Positions 1 to 9,247 of a DNA stretch of 64,000 nucleotides are shown here, one piece after another. Position 1 is the first letter of the stretch; each line of letters opens with the position of its first letter. The translations under genes were made by a program, and so were the position numbers. A model generated the notes under the pieces. It ran no database searches. It worked only from the letters and a program-made list of their open reading frames with translations, and was not told the DNA's origin. This DNA comes from Actinomadura graeca. Its GTDB lineage: Bacteria; Actinomycetota; Actinomycetes; Streptosporangiales; Streptosporangiaceae. The stretch lies in the NCBI RefSeq assembly GCF_019175365.1, contig NZ_CP059572.1:1736001-1800000 (forward strand), given 5' to 3'.

Positions 1-2
1 CG

Positions 3-581
3 AGCCTGCTCGGCTGGGCGCTGGCCTCGGCGGGGGTGTTCGGGGCCTCGCAGACGCTCGTGACGTGGCGGACCAAGGGCATCCTGCGGCGCCTCCAGCT
101 CTCCCCCGCGCCGATCCCCACGGTGTTCGGGGCCCGTGTCGCGGTCAGCCTGGCCGTCGCGCTCGTTCAGTTCGCGCTGTTCGTCGCGGTGGCCCAGCTC
201 CCGATGTTCGGGCTGAGGCTCGGGCACGCGTGGTGGATGGCGGTCCCGATGGTGATGTCCGGCTGCCTCGCATTCCTGTCGATCGGGATGCTGATCGGCG
301 CGTGGGCCAAGACGCAGGAGACGGCCCAGGCGGTGACGCAGCTCGTGGTCCTGCCGATGGCCTTCCTGGGCGGCTCGTTCTTCCCTCTGGACGACGCGCC
401 CGCCTGGCTGAAGGCCGTCTCGTACGTCTTCCCACTGCGGTATCTCAACGAGGGGATGCTGAACGTGATGGGACGCGGGCTCGGCCCCATGTCCGCGTTG
501 CCGCAGATCGGGATACTGCTGGGCGTGGCGGTCGTCGGGGCCCTGATCGCCAGGCGTCTGTTCCGCTGGGACACCGCCTGA
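3..581 (+). CDS. ABC-2 type transporter permease, 5' end outside the window
   Basis: The reading frame is open from the left edge and ends with TGA, so the N-terminus is missing. The visible part is a hydrophobic membrane protein with about four to five transmembrane stretches and the C-terminal pattern of ABC-2 permeases: a hydrophobic run ending in PMAFLGGSFFPLDDAPAWL, a YVFPLRYLNEGML segment and a last transmembrane helix before RRLFRWD. The family forms the membrane channel of exporters for drugs, lipids or polysaccharides, working with an ATPase normally encoded just upstream, which is not visible here. The substrate cannot be told. No gene follows closely on this strand, so it is probably the last gene of its operon. 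Confidence 0.85.
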   Translation, partial: SLLGWALASAGVFGASQTLVTWRTKGILRRLQLSPAPIPTVFGARVAVSLAVALVQFALFVAVAQLPMFGLRLGHAWWMAVPMVMSGCLAFLSIGMLIGAWAKTQETAQAVTQLVVLPMAFLGGSFFPLDDAPAWLKAVSYVFPLRYLNEGMLNVMGRGLGPMSALPQIGILLGVAVVGALIARRLFRWDTA

Positions 582-700
582 TGTGACCTCGGTCACTAAT
601 TGGACCATTCTGCTGTGGGCGTACGAAGAAACAGGTTGGGAACGTCCACGTCGGGTTAGATGTTCTCCTAAGTACCGACCCCGAGCATGAGGAAGGTGCC

Positions 701-931
701 GTGACTGGAGCCCTTGCCCCAACCAAGCCGTTGACCGTCGCCGACCGTTGCGACCGCTGCGGCGCCCAGGCCTACGTCCGTGCAGTCCTTGTAGGCGGCG
801 GCGACCTTCTGTTCTGCGCCCACCACGGACGCAGGTACGCGGAGGCCCTGCGCGCCAACGGGGCCGACATTCAGGACGAGACCGACAGGCTCAACGAAAC
901 CCCGGCAACCGCTTCGGACGACGAGCGGTAG
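701..931 (+). CDS. Small actinobacterial zinc-ribbon-like protein (DUF7455 type)
   Basis: 76 residues starting at GTG, with AGGAAGG four bases upstream. The sequence has CDRCGAQAYV near residue 17 and FCAHHGRRY near residue 38; the two cysteines of CxxC and the later C-x-H-H could bind one metal ion. After that it is short, charged and probably helical. I recognise it as the conserved actinobacterial small protein commonly found near the principal sigma factor gene, which is also the case here (1 kb away). No function is known to me. A strong hairpin follows directly, so the transcript is probably monocistronic. Confidence 0.75.
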   Translation: MTGALAPTKPLTVADRCDRCGAQAYVRAVLVGGGDLLFCAHHGRRYAEALRANGADIQDETDRLNETPATASDDER

Positions 932-955
932 GCGTCGAAATAGAAGCACCCCCGC

Positions 956-983
956 ACGGCGGTCACCCGACGGTGACCGCCGT
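956..983 (+). terminator. Intrinsic terminator hairpin
   Basis: A perfect 12-bp inverted repeat, ACGGCGGTCACC at 956-967 and its complement at 972-983, with a 4-base loop CGAC, lies 25 bases after the stop of the small zinc-ribbon gene. There is no long T run, as is usual in GC-rich actinomycetes. Confidence 0.75.
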
Positions 984-1171
984 TCGCATTCCACTCCGGG
1001 CCCCCTCTTCAAGGAGCCAATTGACCGCCACTTCACACTGTAATAAAAGGATCACAGAATGTAGCGGATGATATCCGCCCCGGTGACCGGGATCACGTGA
1101 CATCCTGCGTTCGCGCCGGGTGGTGACGGTCTTCACCCCCCGGTCACCCACCAGCGCGTCTGAGAGGGACT

Positions 1172-1915
1172 GTGCACATCCTGCTTCCGCCGTCGGAGAA
1201 GAAGGCGGCCACCGGGGACGGGCCTCCCCTCGACCTGGCGTCGCTGAGCTTCCCCGGGCTGACCCCCGTCCGCAAGCGCGTCCTGGCGGCCCTGCGCAAG
1301 GTGTGCAGGCGCACCGACGCGCCGGAACTGCTCGGGCTCCCCGCCGGTCAGGCGGACGAGACCCTGGCCCGCAACAGGGCGCTGCATGAGGCGCCGACCC
1401 TGCCCGCCGCGCGCCTCTACACGGGCGTGCTGTACGACAACCTGGACCTGCCGGACCTGGACGCCCGGGCCGCCGCCGAGCAGATCATCGTCTTCTCCGG
1501 CCTGTGGGGGGCGCTGAGGCTCACCGACCGCATTCCGCCGTACCGGCTGGCCATGGCGGTGTCACTTCCCCGCCAGGGCCGCCTGGGCGCCCTCTGGCGC
1601 CCCGTGATGCGGGACGCCCTGCGGCTGGACGGGGGGCTGGTCGTCGACATGCGTTCGGGGCCGTACGCGTCGGTCTGGAAGGCTCCGGAGCCCGCCGTGG
1701 CGGTGCGGGTGTTCCGTGAGCAGATCGTCGCCGGCGTGGCCAAGCGGACCGTGGTCAGCCACATGGCCAAGGCGACGCGCGGCCGGATCGCGCACGACCT
1801 GATCAAGTCCGGTGCCGAGCCGCGCACCCCCGACGAGCTGCTCAAGACCGTCGCGGGCCTCGGTCACACGGTCGAGTTGAACGGCACGAACCTGGACGTC
1901 GTCCTGCACACCTGA
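1172..1915 (+). CDS. yaaA: YaaA family peroxide stress protein
   Basis: 247 residues starting at GTG. It begins with the family signature HILLPPSEKK and contains FSGLWGALRLTDRIPPYRLAM near residue 110 and WRPVMRDAL near residue 142, the conserved core of the YaaA/DUF328 family. In E. coli YaaA lowers free intracellular iron during hydrogen peroxide stress and has DNA-binding activity; that role is family knowledge, not shown here. Length matches the family. It is transcribed alone and converges on the principal sigma factor gene, separated by a GC-rich palindrome. No OxyR or Fur site was recognised upstream. Confidence 0.85.
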   Translation: MHILLPPSEKKAATGDGPPLDLASLSFPGLTPVRKRVLAALRKVCRRTDAPELLGLPAGQADETLARNRALHEAPTLPAARLYTGVLYDNLDLPDLDARAAAEQIIVFSGLWGALRLTDRIPPYRLAMAVSLPRQGRLGALWRPVMRDALRLDGGLVVDMRSGPYASVWKAPEPAVAVRVFREQIVAGVAKRTVVSHMAKATRGRIAHDLIKSGAEPRTPDELLKTVAGLGHTVELNGTNLDVVLHT

Positions 1916-1917
1916 GA

Positions 1918-1931
1918 CCCCCGCGCGGGGG
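1918..1931. terminator. GC-rich palindrome between convergent genes
   Basis: CCCCCGCGCGGGGG is a perfect palindrome placed three bases after the yaaA stop and 65 bases after the sigma factor stop. It can form a stem on either transcript and probably serves as a shared terminator. Confidence 0.4.
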
Positions 1932-1995
1932 CGACGAATCGGGCCCCCGCCCTCGACGGACGGGGACCCGGATCGACGTACCGCTTGACGGCGGC

Positions 1996-3684
1996 TCAGT
2001 CGAGGTAGTCGCGCAGCACCTGCGACCGCGACGGGTGCCGTAGCTTCGACATCGTCTTGGACTCGATCTGCCGGATGCGCTCCCGGGTCACCCCGTACAC
2101 CTTGCCGATCTCGTCCAGGGTCTTCGGCTGGCCGTCGGTGAGGCCGAACCTCATCGACACCACGCCCGCCTCGCGCTCGCTGAGCGTGTCCAGCACGGAG
2201 TGGAGCTGCTCCTGCAGCAGCGTGAAGCTGACCGCGTCGGCGGGGACGATGGCCTCGGAGTCCTCGATGAGGTCGCCGAACTCGCTGTCGCCGTCCTCAC
2301 CGAGCGGGGTGTGCAGGGAGATCGGCTCACGGCCGTACTTCTGCACCTCGACGACCTTCTCCGGGGTCATGTCGAGTTCCTTGGCCAGCTCCTCCGGGGT
2401 GGGCTCGCGGCCCAGGTCCTGGAGCATCTGCCGCTGCACGCGCGCGAGCTTGTTGATGACCTCGACCATGTGCACCGGGATGCGGATCGTGCGGGCCTGG
2501 TCGGCCATCGCCCGGGTGATCGCCTGCCGGATCCACCAGGTGGCGTACGTGGAGAACTTGTAGCCCTTGGTGTAGTCGAACTTCTCGACCGCGCGGATGA
2601 GACCGAGGTTGCCCTCCTGGATCAGGTCCAGGAACAGCATGCCGCGGCCGGTGTAGCGCTTGGCCAGGGACACCACGAGCCGGAGGTTGGCCTCCAGCAG
2701 GTGGTTCTTGGCGCGGCGCCCGTCCTCGGCGATCCACTCGAAGTCCTCGGTGTCCTCCTCGGACATCGCGGGGCCGTCGGCGGCGAGGCGCTCCTCGGCG
2801 AACAGTCCGGCCTCGATGCGCTTGGCGAGCTCCACCTCCTGCTCGGCGTTGAGCAGCGGGACCTTGCCGATCTGCTTGAGGTAGTCCTTGACCGGGTCGG
2901 CGGTGGCACCGGCGGCCGCGATCTGCTGGGCGGGCGCGTCCTCGTCGTCGTCGCCGAGGGTGAACGCCTCCTCCTCGCTGGTGGGGGCGGCGCCGTCGGC
3001 GCCCGGCCTGCCGGGCGGGGCCTTGGCGGCGGGCGCGGCCACGGGGGCCTCGTCCTCCTCGGCCTCGGCCGGCTCCTCGGCCTCGTCGACCGCCTCGTCG
3101 GCGCTCTCGACCTCGAGGTCCACCTCAAGGTCGGTCAGGTCCTCGTCGAGGTCGACGTCGACCTCGTCGTCGATCTCGGGGTCCTCGCCCGCCTTCTTGG
3201 CCGGTGCCGCCGCCTTCGGAGCGGCCTGCACCGCGCCCTTCTTGGCGGGGGCCGCCTTCTTCTGCTTGGCGCCCTTGGCGGGCGCGCCCTTCCGGACGGC
3301 GGGCTTGCCGGCGGTCTTGGCCGCCGGACGGGGCCCGGCGGCGATCTCCTCGGCGGCCTCGTCGTCGCTGACGACGGCGGTCACCGTGTCGGGCTGCTCC
3401 TTGGCCGCGGCAGCGGTCTTGGGCCTGCGCGCCGGCGGCGCCGCGCGCTTGCGCGGACGCTTGGGCGCCGCTGAGTCGGCAGCGCTCACCATGACGGTCA
3501 CACCCTCCTTGCTAAGGCTCCGCAAAATGCTGGAGGCCTTCGACACGGGGATGTCGGCCTCCTCGAACGTACGTCGTACGTCGTCGGCTTCGAGGTAACC
3601 CTGGGACCGTCCACGCTCGATCAGTTGCGCGATGACGTGATCGTGCAGATCTGACGCTTTCGAGGTCGAGCTAGCAGGCGACAC
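1996..3684 (-). CDS. hrdB: Principal RNA polymerase sigma factor (HrdB/SigA type)
   Basis: Group 1 sigma-70 protein. From the GTG at 3684 it is 562 residues; GAGAGG lies five bases upstream and the protein then starts [21 protein letters not shown], so I prefer this to the longer frame that begins at 3762. Order of parts: region 1.1 (about 10-80), a long acidic and Lys/Ala-rich linker (about 80-265), region 1.2 ([16 protein letters not shown]), region 2 with the core-binding and -10 reading segment ([19 protein letters not shown] to [16 protein letters not shown]), region 3, and region 4 with the -35 helix-turn-helix [20 protein letters not shown]. It directs transcription of housekeeping genes. 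The linker, rich in KKAAPAKK and DDE/EE blocks, is typical of Streptomyces-like HrdB. Confidence 0.97.
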   Translation of the reverse strand: MSPASSTSKASDLHDHVIAQLIERGRSQGYLEADDVRRTFEEADIPVSKASSILRSLSKEGVTVMVSAADSAAPKRPRKRAAPPARRPKTAAAAKEQPDTVTAVVSDDEAAEEIAAGPRPAAKTAGKPAVRKGAPAKGAKQKKAAPAKKGAVQAAPKAAAPAKKAGEDPEIDDEVDVDLDEDLTDLEVDLEVESADEAVDEAEEPAEAEEDEAPVAAPAAKAPPGRPGADGAAPTSEEEAFTLGDDDEDAPAQQIAAAGATADPVKDYLKQIGKVPLLNAEQEVELAKRIEAGLFAEERLAADGPAMSEEDTEDFEWIAEDGRRAKNHLLEANLRLVVSLAKRYTGRGMLFLDLIQEGNLGLIRAVEKFDYTKGYKFSTYATWWIRQAITRAMADQARTIRIPVHMVEVINKLARVQRQMLQDLGREPTPEELAKELDMTPEKVVEVQKYGREPISLHTPLGEDGDSEFGDLIEDSEAIVPADAVSFTLLQEQLHSVLDTLSEREAGVVSMRFGLTDGQPKTLDEIGKVYGVTRERIRQIESKTMSKLRHPSRSQVLRDYLD

Positions 3685-3939
3685 AAATACCTCTCGAACG
3701 AACGTGTGGCTGGGTTGACCCAAGTGCCCTGACGGGCCCGGCCTCACACTGGGTGGGACCACACACTGGGCGGGACCTCCCGGTGCGGGACCGCAGCGTA
3801 CCCGCTCCTACTAGGGTCAAGCATTCTGGCACTGCTGCGCATTCCACTCTGAAGTCCTGCCCGGTAACTCTCCACCTTAGAGGGCGCGGAGCGGTCCTTC
3901 GTACGTACTAGACCGTCTTCGCGCCGCCTTCGGCGGGCA

Positions 3940-6096
3940 TCACGCGGGCTTGGGCGGGACGTGCAGGGCGAGCACGGTCACATCGTCTACCTGCTCATAC
4001 CCGGCAAGCATCCGATCGACCAGGAAGTCGACGAGTCTTTCTGGATCTCCTACCACCTCGGGCGGGGCGTCCGCCGCCACGGCGACGAGCTCCTCCAGCC
4101 CGGCGTCCACCCCGCGTCTACGGTTCTCCACAAGTCCATCGGAATAGAACACCACAGTGTTGCCGGTCTCGATGGAAAAACTTGTCTGCTGTCTCTGGCT
4201 GGGCCAGCCGAGCGGGGTCCCCGGCTCCCGCGTGCTGACGCGCGCGGGCGTGTCGGGGGAGATCAGCAGGGGTGGTGGATGGCCCGCGTTGCTGAAGGCG
4301 CCGTGGCCGGTCTCGGGGTCGATGACCGCGTACGCGACCGTGGTGAACTGCTCCTCGTCCTCGGTCGCGCTGAAGAGCCGGTCGAGCCCGGCGAGGACCG
4401 CCGCGGGCCGCGGATCGTTCAGCGCGAGGGCCCGCAGGGCGTTGCGGACGCGTCCCATTCCGGCCGCGGCGAGGACGCCCTTGCCCATGACGTCGCCGAC
4501 GGCTACGGCGAGCCGGTCGTCCGGGAGGCGGAACACGTCGTACCAGTCGCCGCCCACCTGGACGTGGCGCGTCGCCGGGTTGTACCGGGCGGCCAGCACC
4601 ATGCCGGGCAGCTGCGGGAGATCGCTGGGCAGCAGGCTGCGCTGGAGCTCCTCGGCGGTCTTGTGCTCGCGTTCGAACAGCAGGGCCCGCTCCACGGCCA
4701 GGGCGCACTGGCCGGCGAGGGCCTCCAGGAAGACCCGCTCCTCCTCGGTGATCTCCCGGGGGCGGGTGAAGGAGAACCGCAGCGCGCCGATGGGGGCGCC
4801 CGCGGCCAGAAGCGGCAATCCGACCCAGGCGCGTTCCTCGGTGTGCTGGACGAACAGGCCCTTCTCGTCGCGTCCGAGCTGGACGCGGAGGCTGTCGGGG
4901 TGCTCGGCCAGGAACGGCCGGCTCTCGCGCACCGCCACCGACATCACGGTCTGGTCACTGACCTTGATCGCGTCGGGGGAGATCGGCCTGATGTCGTCCT
5001 CGGCGCCCGGCTGGGAGGGCGCCACGATGCTCAGCCGCAGCTTGTCGTCGTCCAGCAGCGCCACGGCGGAGTAGTCGGCGCCGATCGCCGACCGCCCGAC
5101 CTCCGTGATCACCTGGACGACCTGGGAGACGGTCAGGGCCTCGGCCAGCATCGAGGTGGCCTGCTGGAGCCGCGCCGTGCGCAGCGCCGCCGCCGACAGC
5201 TGCTCGGTCAGCCTGCCGCGCATCTCCTCGGCCTCGCGCTGCCCGGTGACGTCGGTGTTGGCGCCGACCCACTCGATGACCGAGCCGCCCTGCCAGATGG
5301 GCACGGCCCGTACGTCGAAGTGGCGATAGGTGCCGCTCTTGGTGCGCACCCTGTAGTTGGTCTCGAAGACCCGGTTCTCCTCCACGCACTCGCGCCAGGT
5401 GGCCTCGATGCGGGGGCGGTCCTCGGGGTGCACGACCGAGAGCCACCCGCCGACCGCGTAGTCGTCGGGCGTCTGTCCGGTGATCGCGCGCCATTCGGGC
5501 GCGTCGTCGATCACGCCGCCGCCCGGAGCGGCGACCCACACCACCTGGGCGCTGGCCTCGACGAGCGAGCGGTAGCGCTGCTCCTTCCGGCGGATGACCT
5601 CCTCGGCCCGGCGCCGCTCGGTGACGTCCAGGGCGGTCAGGACGACGCCCAGGGCCTCGCCCTCGGAGCTCCGGGCCGGAAGCCACGTGCAGGCCAGGAT
5701 CCGCTCCTCGACCGCCGTGGCGATCGAGGCGGCGTCGCCCGGCGGGCCGGGGGGCTCGGCGGCGGGGATGACCTCGGCGGCGGGGATGACGAGGTCCAGG
5801 TCGCTGAGCGGCCGGTCCTCGTCGAGGACCTTGCGCAGCGCGGTCTCGAACGCGGCGGCCACGTCACCGGGCAGCACCTCGGCGGGCCGCCGCTGCTGGA
5901 GGTCGCGCGCGGAGACGCGCAGCAGCGCCGCCAGCGCGTCGTTCGCCCTGCGGCAGCGGAGCTCGCCGTCGAAGAAGGCGAGCCCGCCGGGGGCCTCCCT
6001 GAGCAAGGTCGCGTACAGCGCGGCGTCGGACGCATCCATGGGCTGGCCCTCCACCCCTGAGACGCGGGGATGCGGAACGGACGTCTCGGTGCTCAT
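3940..6096 (-). CDS. PAS-PAS-GAF-SpoIIE serine/threonine phosphatase
   Basis: 718 residues from the ATG at 6096, chosen because GGAGG lies eight bases upstream. Domains in order: a PAS domain (about 20-150), a second PAS/PAC domain (about 180-300, WVGANTDVTGQREAEEM), a GAF domain (about 310-475) and a PP2C-like SpoIIE phosphatase domain (about 490-715). The phosphatase has the metal-binding aspartate motifs GGDWYDVFRLPDDR, VAVGDVMGKG and FYSDGLVE. Such proteins sense a ligand or redox state and dephosphorylate anti-anti-sigma factors in RsbU-like switches; the partner is not encoded nearby. A short duplication, IPAAEV/IPAAE, sits in the first PAS domain. It follows the sigma factor gene head to tail but the 255-bp gap suggests a separate promoter. 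Confidence 0.9.
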   Translation of the reverse strand: MSTETSVPHPRVSGVEGQPMDASDAALYATLLREAPGGLAFFDGELRCRRANDALAALLRVSARDLQQRRPAEVLPGDVAAAFETALRKVLDEDRPLSDLDLVIPAAEVIPAAEPPGPPGDAASIATAVEERILACTWLPARSSEGEALGVVLTALDVTERRRAEEVIRRKEQRYRSLVEASAQVVWVAAPGGGVIDDAPEWRAITGQTPDDYAVGGWLSVVHPEDRPRIEATWRECVEENRVFETNYRVRTKSGTYRHFDVRAVPIWQGGSVIEWVGANTDVTGQREAEEMRGRLTEQLSAAALRTARLQQATSMLAEALTVSQVVQVITEVGRSAIGADYSAVALLDDDKLRLSIVAPSQPGAEDDIRPISPDAIKVSDQTVMSVAVRESRPFLAEHPDSLRVQLGRDEKGLFVQHTEERAWVGLPLLAAGAPIGALRFSFTRPREITEEERVFLEALAGQCALAVERALLFEREHKTAEELQRSLLPSDLPQLPGMVLAARYNPATRHVQVGGDWYDVFRLPDDRLAVAVGDVMGKGVLAAAGMGRVRNALRALALNDPRPAAVLAGLDRLFSATEDEEQFTTVAYAVIDPETGHGAFSNAGHPPPLLISPDTPARVSTREPGTPLGWPSQRQQTSFSIETGNTVVFYSDGLVENRRRGVDAGLEELVAVAADAPPEVVGDPERLVDFLVDRMLAGYEQVDDVTVLALHVPPKPA

Positions 6097-6519
6097 GGAC
6101 AACACCTCCGCCCCAGAAGGTCCCGTACCGCGCGGCAATTTTTCATCACTATGAGTGAATGGGAGCAGGCTAGCGCTCCCGCCTCCATCACAACACCGGT
6201 CGGAGTCAGGTTTTCATCATCCCGATGGTTCGCCCCCGGCGGAACCCCTGATGGACAACCTTGTCCATGCGGCCCCCTGCGACGACCTCGGATTCGGACG
6301 CCGTCGCCCCCGGGGCGCCAGGGCGGACCGGATCGGACGGCAAGTAGGAGATGTTACGGCGCCGGGGAGCCACGGGCAGTGAACTCGGTGCGTTCGGCGA
6401 GTTCCGGCCAGCGGCGAAACCCGCCGTCCCGGACCCGGTTCCCCTGGCAAAAAGATGGCAAAAATCGCCGACCGGAATGCCTGGTCGCGGGGTCCGCGCC
6501 TGCCGCCGGTGCTGCGGCT
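6097..6519. other. Intergenic, no gene seen
   Basis: Contains the upstream region of the SpoIIE phosphatase gene, with its Shine-Dalgarno close to 6096. The remainder shows no plausible coding frame, RNA gene or repeat that I could recognise. Confidence 0.5.
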
Positions 6520-7101
6520 TCACTTTCCGGCCTTGGCCGCCGCCTTCATCTGCGCCTTGAACTCCCGCACCTTCGCGAGGGACTCCGGGCCGGTGATGTC
6601 GGCGACGGAGCGGTGCGAGCCCTCCTCGCCGTAGGCGCCCGCCGCCTCCCGCCACCCCTCGGGCCGCACGCCGTACTGCTTGCCGAGAAGAGCGAGGAAG
6701 ATCTGCGCCTTCTGCTTGCCGAACCCGGGCAGGCCGTTCAGGCGCTTGAACAACTCCTTGCCGCTGTCCACGTCCTTCCAGACTTTCTCGGCGTCGCCTT
6801 CGTAGTTGTCCACGAGGTACTGGCACAGCTGCTGGATCCGCTTTGCCATGGATCCGGGATACCGGTGCACGGCCGGTTTCTCCGACAGGACCGCTGCGAA
6901 CCGCTCCGGGTCGTAGGCCGCGATCTCGTGCGCGTCCAGATCGTCCGTCCCGAGCCTCTGGGTGATGGTGTACGGCCCGGAGAACGCCCACTCCATCGAC
7001 ACCTGCTGGTCGAGCAGCATGCCGACCAGGGCGGCGAGCGGGCTGCGCCCGAGCAGTTCGTCGGCGTCCGGCCGCTGCGCTAGTTGAACCTTCGTGGCCA
7101 T
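6520..7101 (-). CDS. HhH-GPD family base-excision-repair-like protein
   Basis: 193 residues. A helix-hairpin-helix, LNGLPGFGKQKAQIFLALLG, covers about 121-140 and marks the HhH-GPD fold of endonuclease III and related DNA glycosylases. Actinobacterial homologues form a distinct, uncharacterised subfamily of this length. By eye alignment with endonuclease III (LPGVGRKTA) the catalytic lysine position holds Gln130, flanked by Lys129 and Lys131, and I see no clear counterpart of the catalytic aspartate in GVRPEGWREA. There is no FeS cysteine cluster at the C-terminus. It may therefore bind damaged DNA without being a classical bifunctional glycosylase. It diverges from the molybdopterin oxidoreductase gene. 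Confidence 0.8.
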   Translation of the reverse strand: MATKVQLAQRPDADELLGRSPLAALVGMLLDQQVSMEWAFSGPYTITQRLGTDDLDAHEIAAYDPERFAAVLSEKPAVHRYPGSMAKRIQQLCQYLVDNYEGDAEKVWKDVDSGKELFKRLNGLPGFGKQKAQIFLALLGKQYGVRPEGWREAAGAYGEEGSHRSVADITGPESLAKVREFKAQMKAAAKAGK

Positions 7102-7207
7102 GCGCCCAGCTTAGATCCGCATAGTCCGCGGCCGGTGCCGGGCAGGGCCGGTACCCCTGCCGGACCGGTCCCGGATCTGTCGGAAGTCTTACGGGTCTGC
7201 CCGGAAC

Positions 7208-7948
7208 GTGGCGGGACGGGCGTCACGGTGCTCGAATGGAACGGTGGACGAGGAGGAACGGGCGGAAGGCAGTCCCGTCGGCCGGCGGCTGGTGCTCGGG
7301 ATGCTCGGCCTCGGTGTGGCGGGGGTCGCCGTGGGAGCGTCCGTGCAGCAGAAGCTGAGCAGCGCTCTGGCGCCGGCAGGGCCGATCGGGGACGTCCTGC
7401 CTGCGGCCGGCGGCTTCCGCTACTACACGGTGACGGGCAGCGTGAAGAAGCGTACGCCCGCCACTTGGCGGATGGACGTGAACGGCCTGGTGAACGCTCC
7501 CCGGACGTTCACGATGGCTGACCTGGCCCGGTTGCCGCAGACGGTGCTCGACAAGGACTTCCAGTGCGTGACGGGCTGGCGGGTGCCGGATGTGCGCTGG
7601 GTCGGCGTGGCGCTGCCCGACCTGCTCCAGGCGGTCGGCGTCTCGCCCGCCGCGAAGGCCGTCCGGTTCAGCTCGTTCGACGGCACCTACACCGAGTCGC
7701 TGACGCTCGATCAGGCGCGGCGCCGGGACGTCCTGGTGGCGACGCAGATGGAGGGCGGACCCGTGTCCCACGACCACGGCGGGCCGGTGCGGCTGTACGT
7801 GGCGCCCATGTACGGCTACAAGTCCCTCAAGTGGCTCGGCGGCATCGAGCTGACCGACAAGGTCCGGCCCGGCTACTGGGAACACCGCGGTTACGACGTG
7901 GACGCCTGGGTCGGGCGGTCGAACGGACGTGACGATGCCCCCACGTGA
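7208..7948 (+). CDS. Molybdopterin-dependent oxidoreductase (sulfite oxidase / MsrP fold)
   Basis: 246 residues from GTG 7208; GTG 7244 is an alternative start. Residues about 25-45 (GRRLVLGMLGLGVAGVAVGA) have an arginine pair before a hydrophobic stretch, fitting a Tat-type signal or membrane anchor. The rest is the oxidoreductase molybdopterin-binding domain: DFQCVTGWRVPDVRW holds the likely molybdenum-coordinating Cys120, and HDHGGPVRLYVAPMYGYKSLKWLGGIEL is the conserved C-terminal segment. The family includes the sulfite oxidase core and periplasmic MsrP, which repairs oxidised methionine. The following gene overlaps it and encodes a membrane cytochrome b, which is the usual electron donor arrangement. 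The substrate is unknown. Confidence 0.88.
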   Translation: MAGRASRCSNGTVDEEERAEGSPVGRRLVLGMLGLGVAGVAVGASVQQKLSSALAPAGPIGDVLPAAGGFRYYTVTGSVKKRTPATWRMDVNGLVNAPRTFTMADLARLPQTVLDKDFQCVTGWRVPDVRWVGVALPDLLQAVGVSPAAKAVRFSSFDGTYTESLTLDQARRRDVLVATQMEGGPVSHDHGGPVRLYVAPMYGYKSLKWLGGIELTDKVRPGYWEHRGYDVDAWVGRSNGRDDAPT

Positions 7949-8738
7949 CCCGGCACATGAGCCGGCCCCCGACGCAGCCACCGACCCGGCCGCGTCCGAC
8001 CGGCCCGCCAAGGACGCCGGTGGCCGCGGGTCACTGTGGCTGGCGCGGTTCACGCGCGCGGAGCGGTCGATCCACCATGTGACGGCGGCGTTGATGCTGG
8101 TGTGCATCGTGACGGCGGCGTTCCTGTACTTCCCGCCGCTTTCCACGGTGATGGGACGCCGTGAGCTGCTCAAGACCGTGCACGTGTGGTGCGGGTTCGC
8201 GCTGCCCGTGCCGATCGTGCTCGGCCTGGCGTCGCGAGCCTTCAGAAGCGACCTACGGCGGCTGAACAGGTTCGCTCCGCACGACTGGGAGTGGCTCAGG
8301 CGCAGTGACCGCAGGGCCGTGCGGAAGGGGCGCGGGGTACTGCCTGTAGGCAAGTTCAACGCGGGGCAGAAGCTGAACGCGGCGTTCACCGCCGGGGCCA
8401 TCCTGGTGATGCTCGGGACGGGCGAGGTGCTGACCTTCCCCGGCCCCTGGCCGGACCGGTGGCGGACGGGTGCCACGTTCGTCCATGACTGGCTCTTCCT
8501 GACGATCCTGGTGGTGACGGCCGGTCATCTCTGGGAGGCGTTCCGCGACCGGGGCGCGCTCACCGGGATGTTCACCGGGCGCGTCGACCGGGAGTGGGCC
8601 GCGCGGCACCACGCGGGTTGGGTGGACGCCCGGGAGGCGCACGGCAAGGCACAGGTCAGGCCGCAGGAGGCGGAAGCGGACGGATCGTCCGGTGAGGAAG
8701 ACCCAGAATTTGCGAAACGGCGCCCTGGCATGTCTTGA
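7935..8738 (+). CDS. Membrane cytochrome b (cytochrome b561/FDH-gamma type)
   Basis: 267 residues from ATG 7935 (GTG 7929 also possible); the start lies inside the end of the molybdopterin oxidoreductase gene, so the two are translationally coupled. Four transmembrane helices are visible between about residues 45 and 205, with histidines suitable for haem b ligation in SIHHVTAAL, LLKTVHVWCGF, FVHDWLFLTI and TAGHLWEAF. The N- and C-terminal tails are polar. It should pass electrons from the quinone pool or another membrane donor to the exported molybdoenzyme, as MsrQ does for MsrP; that pairing is inferred from adjacency and from the family. Confidence 0.85.
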   Translation: MPPRDPAHEPAPDAATDPAASDRPAKDAGGRGSLWLARFTRAERSIHHVTAALMLVCIVTAAFLYFPPLSTVMGRRELLKTVHVWCGFALPVPIVLGLASRAFRSDLRRLNRFAPHDWEWLRRSDRRAVRKGRGVLPVGKFNAGQKLNAAFTAGAILVMLGTGEVLTFPGPWPDRWRTGATFVHDWLFLTILVVTAGHLWEAFRDRGALTGMFTGRVDREWAARHHAGWVDAREAHGKAQVRPQEAEADGSSGEEDPEFAKRRPGMS

Positions 8739-8881
8739 CTCTCGCGACAAAACCGCTGGAATGAGACATCGAGGCGGGGTTTGGGCGGAAGCTCCCGACG
8801 AGGACGGTCCGCGCGCGCTCTGCCTCGGCCCGGCGGCTCGGCCCCCGTCCGCCGGAAGACCGTGCGCGGAGGTGTGCGCAG

Positions 8882-9148
8882 ATGCCTGCACAGACGCCTA
8901 CAGTGACCGACCACCGCAACGAGACCCGCGACGCGCTGACGCGCCGCCTTTCCGACGAGTTCGAAACCTTCTCCCCTGACGCGGTCTACCGCTGCGTCAG
9001 CGACGTCCATGCGCGTATGACACATCTGGGGCTCGACGCCACGCCGGACAGCGTCGAGCGAATGGCGCGCGAACATTTGCTGGGGATGCTCAAATCGGAG
9101 CCGCCCTCTGGGCGGGCGCACGGTTCCGGCGGCGATGGGGACGGCTGA
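8882..9148 (+). CDS. Small three-helix-bundle dimerization domain protein
   Basis: 88 residues from ATG, with GGAGG about nine bases upstream. The core RLSDEFETFSPDAVYRCVSDVHARMTHLGLDATPDSVERMAREHLLGML (about 20-70) forms three predicted helices and matches a small actinobacterial family annotated as a three-helix bundle dimerization domain. The tail is short and Gly/Asp-rich. Function is unknown to me. It stands alone between the cytochrome b gene and an unrecognised gene, about 100 bp from the latter. Confidence 0.6.
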   Translation: MPAQTPTVTDHRNETRDALTRRLSDEFETFSPDAVYRCVSDVHARMTHLGLDATPDSVERMAREHLLGMLKSEPPSGRAHGSGGDGDG

Positions 9149-9247
9149 GCGGCACGTCGGCGTTCGCCGTCCTCCCAGGCACGTCCCAAAGCGGCCTTCG
9201 CCGGTGTCGTGGGCAACGCCCCCCGGCGGATCTGAGAAACTGGGAGG

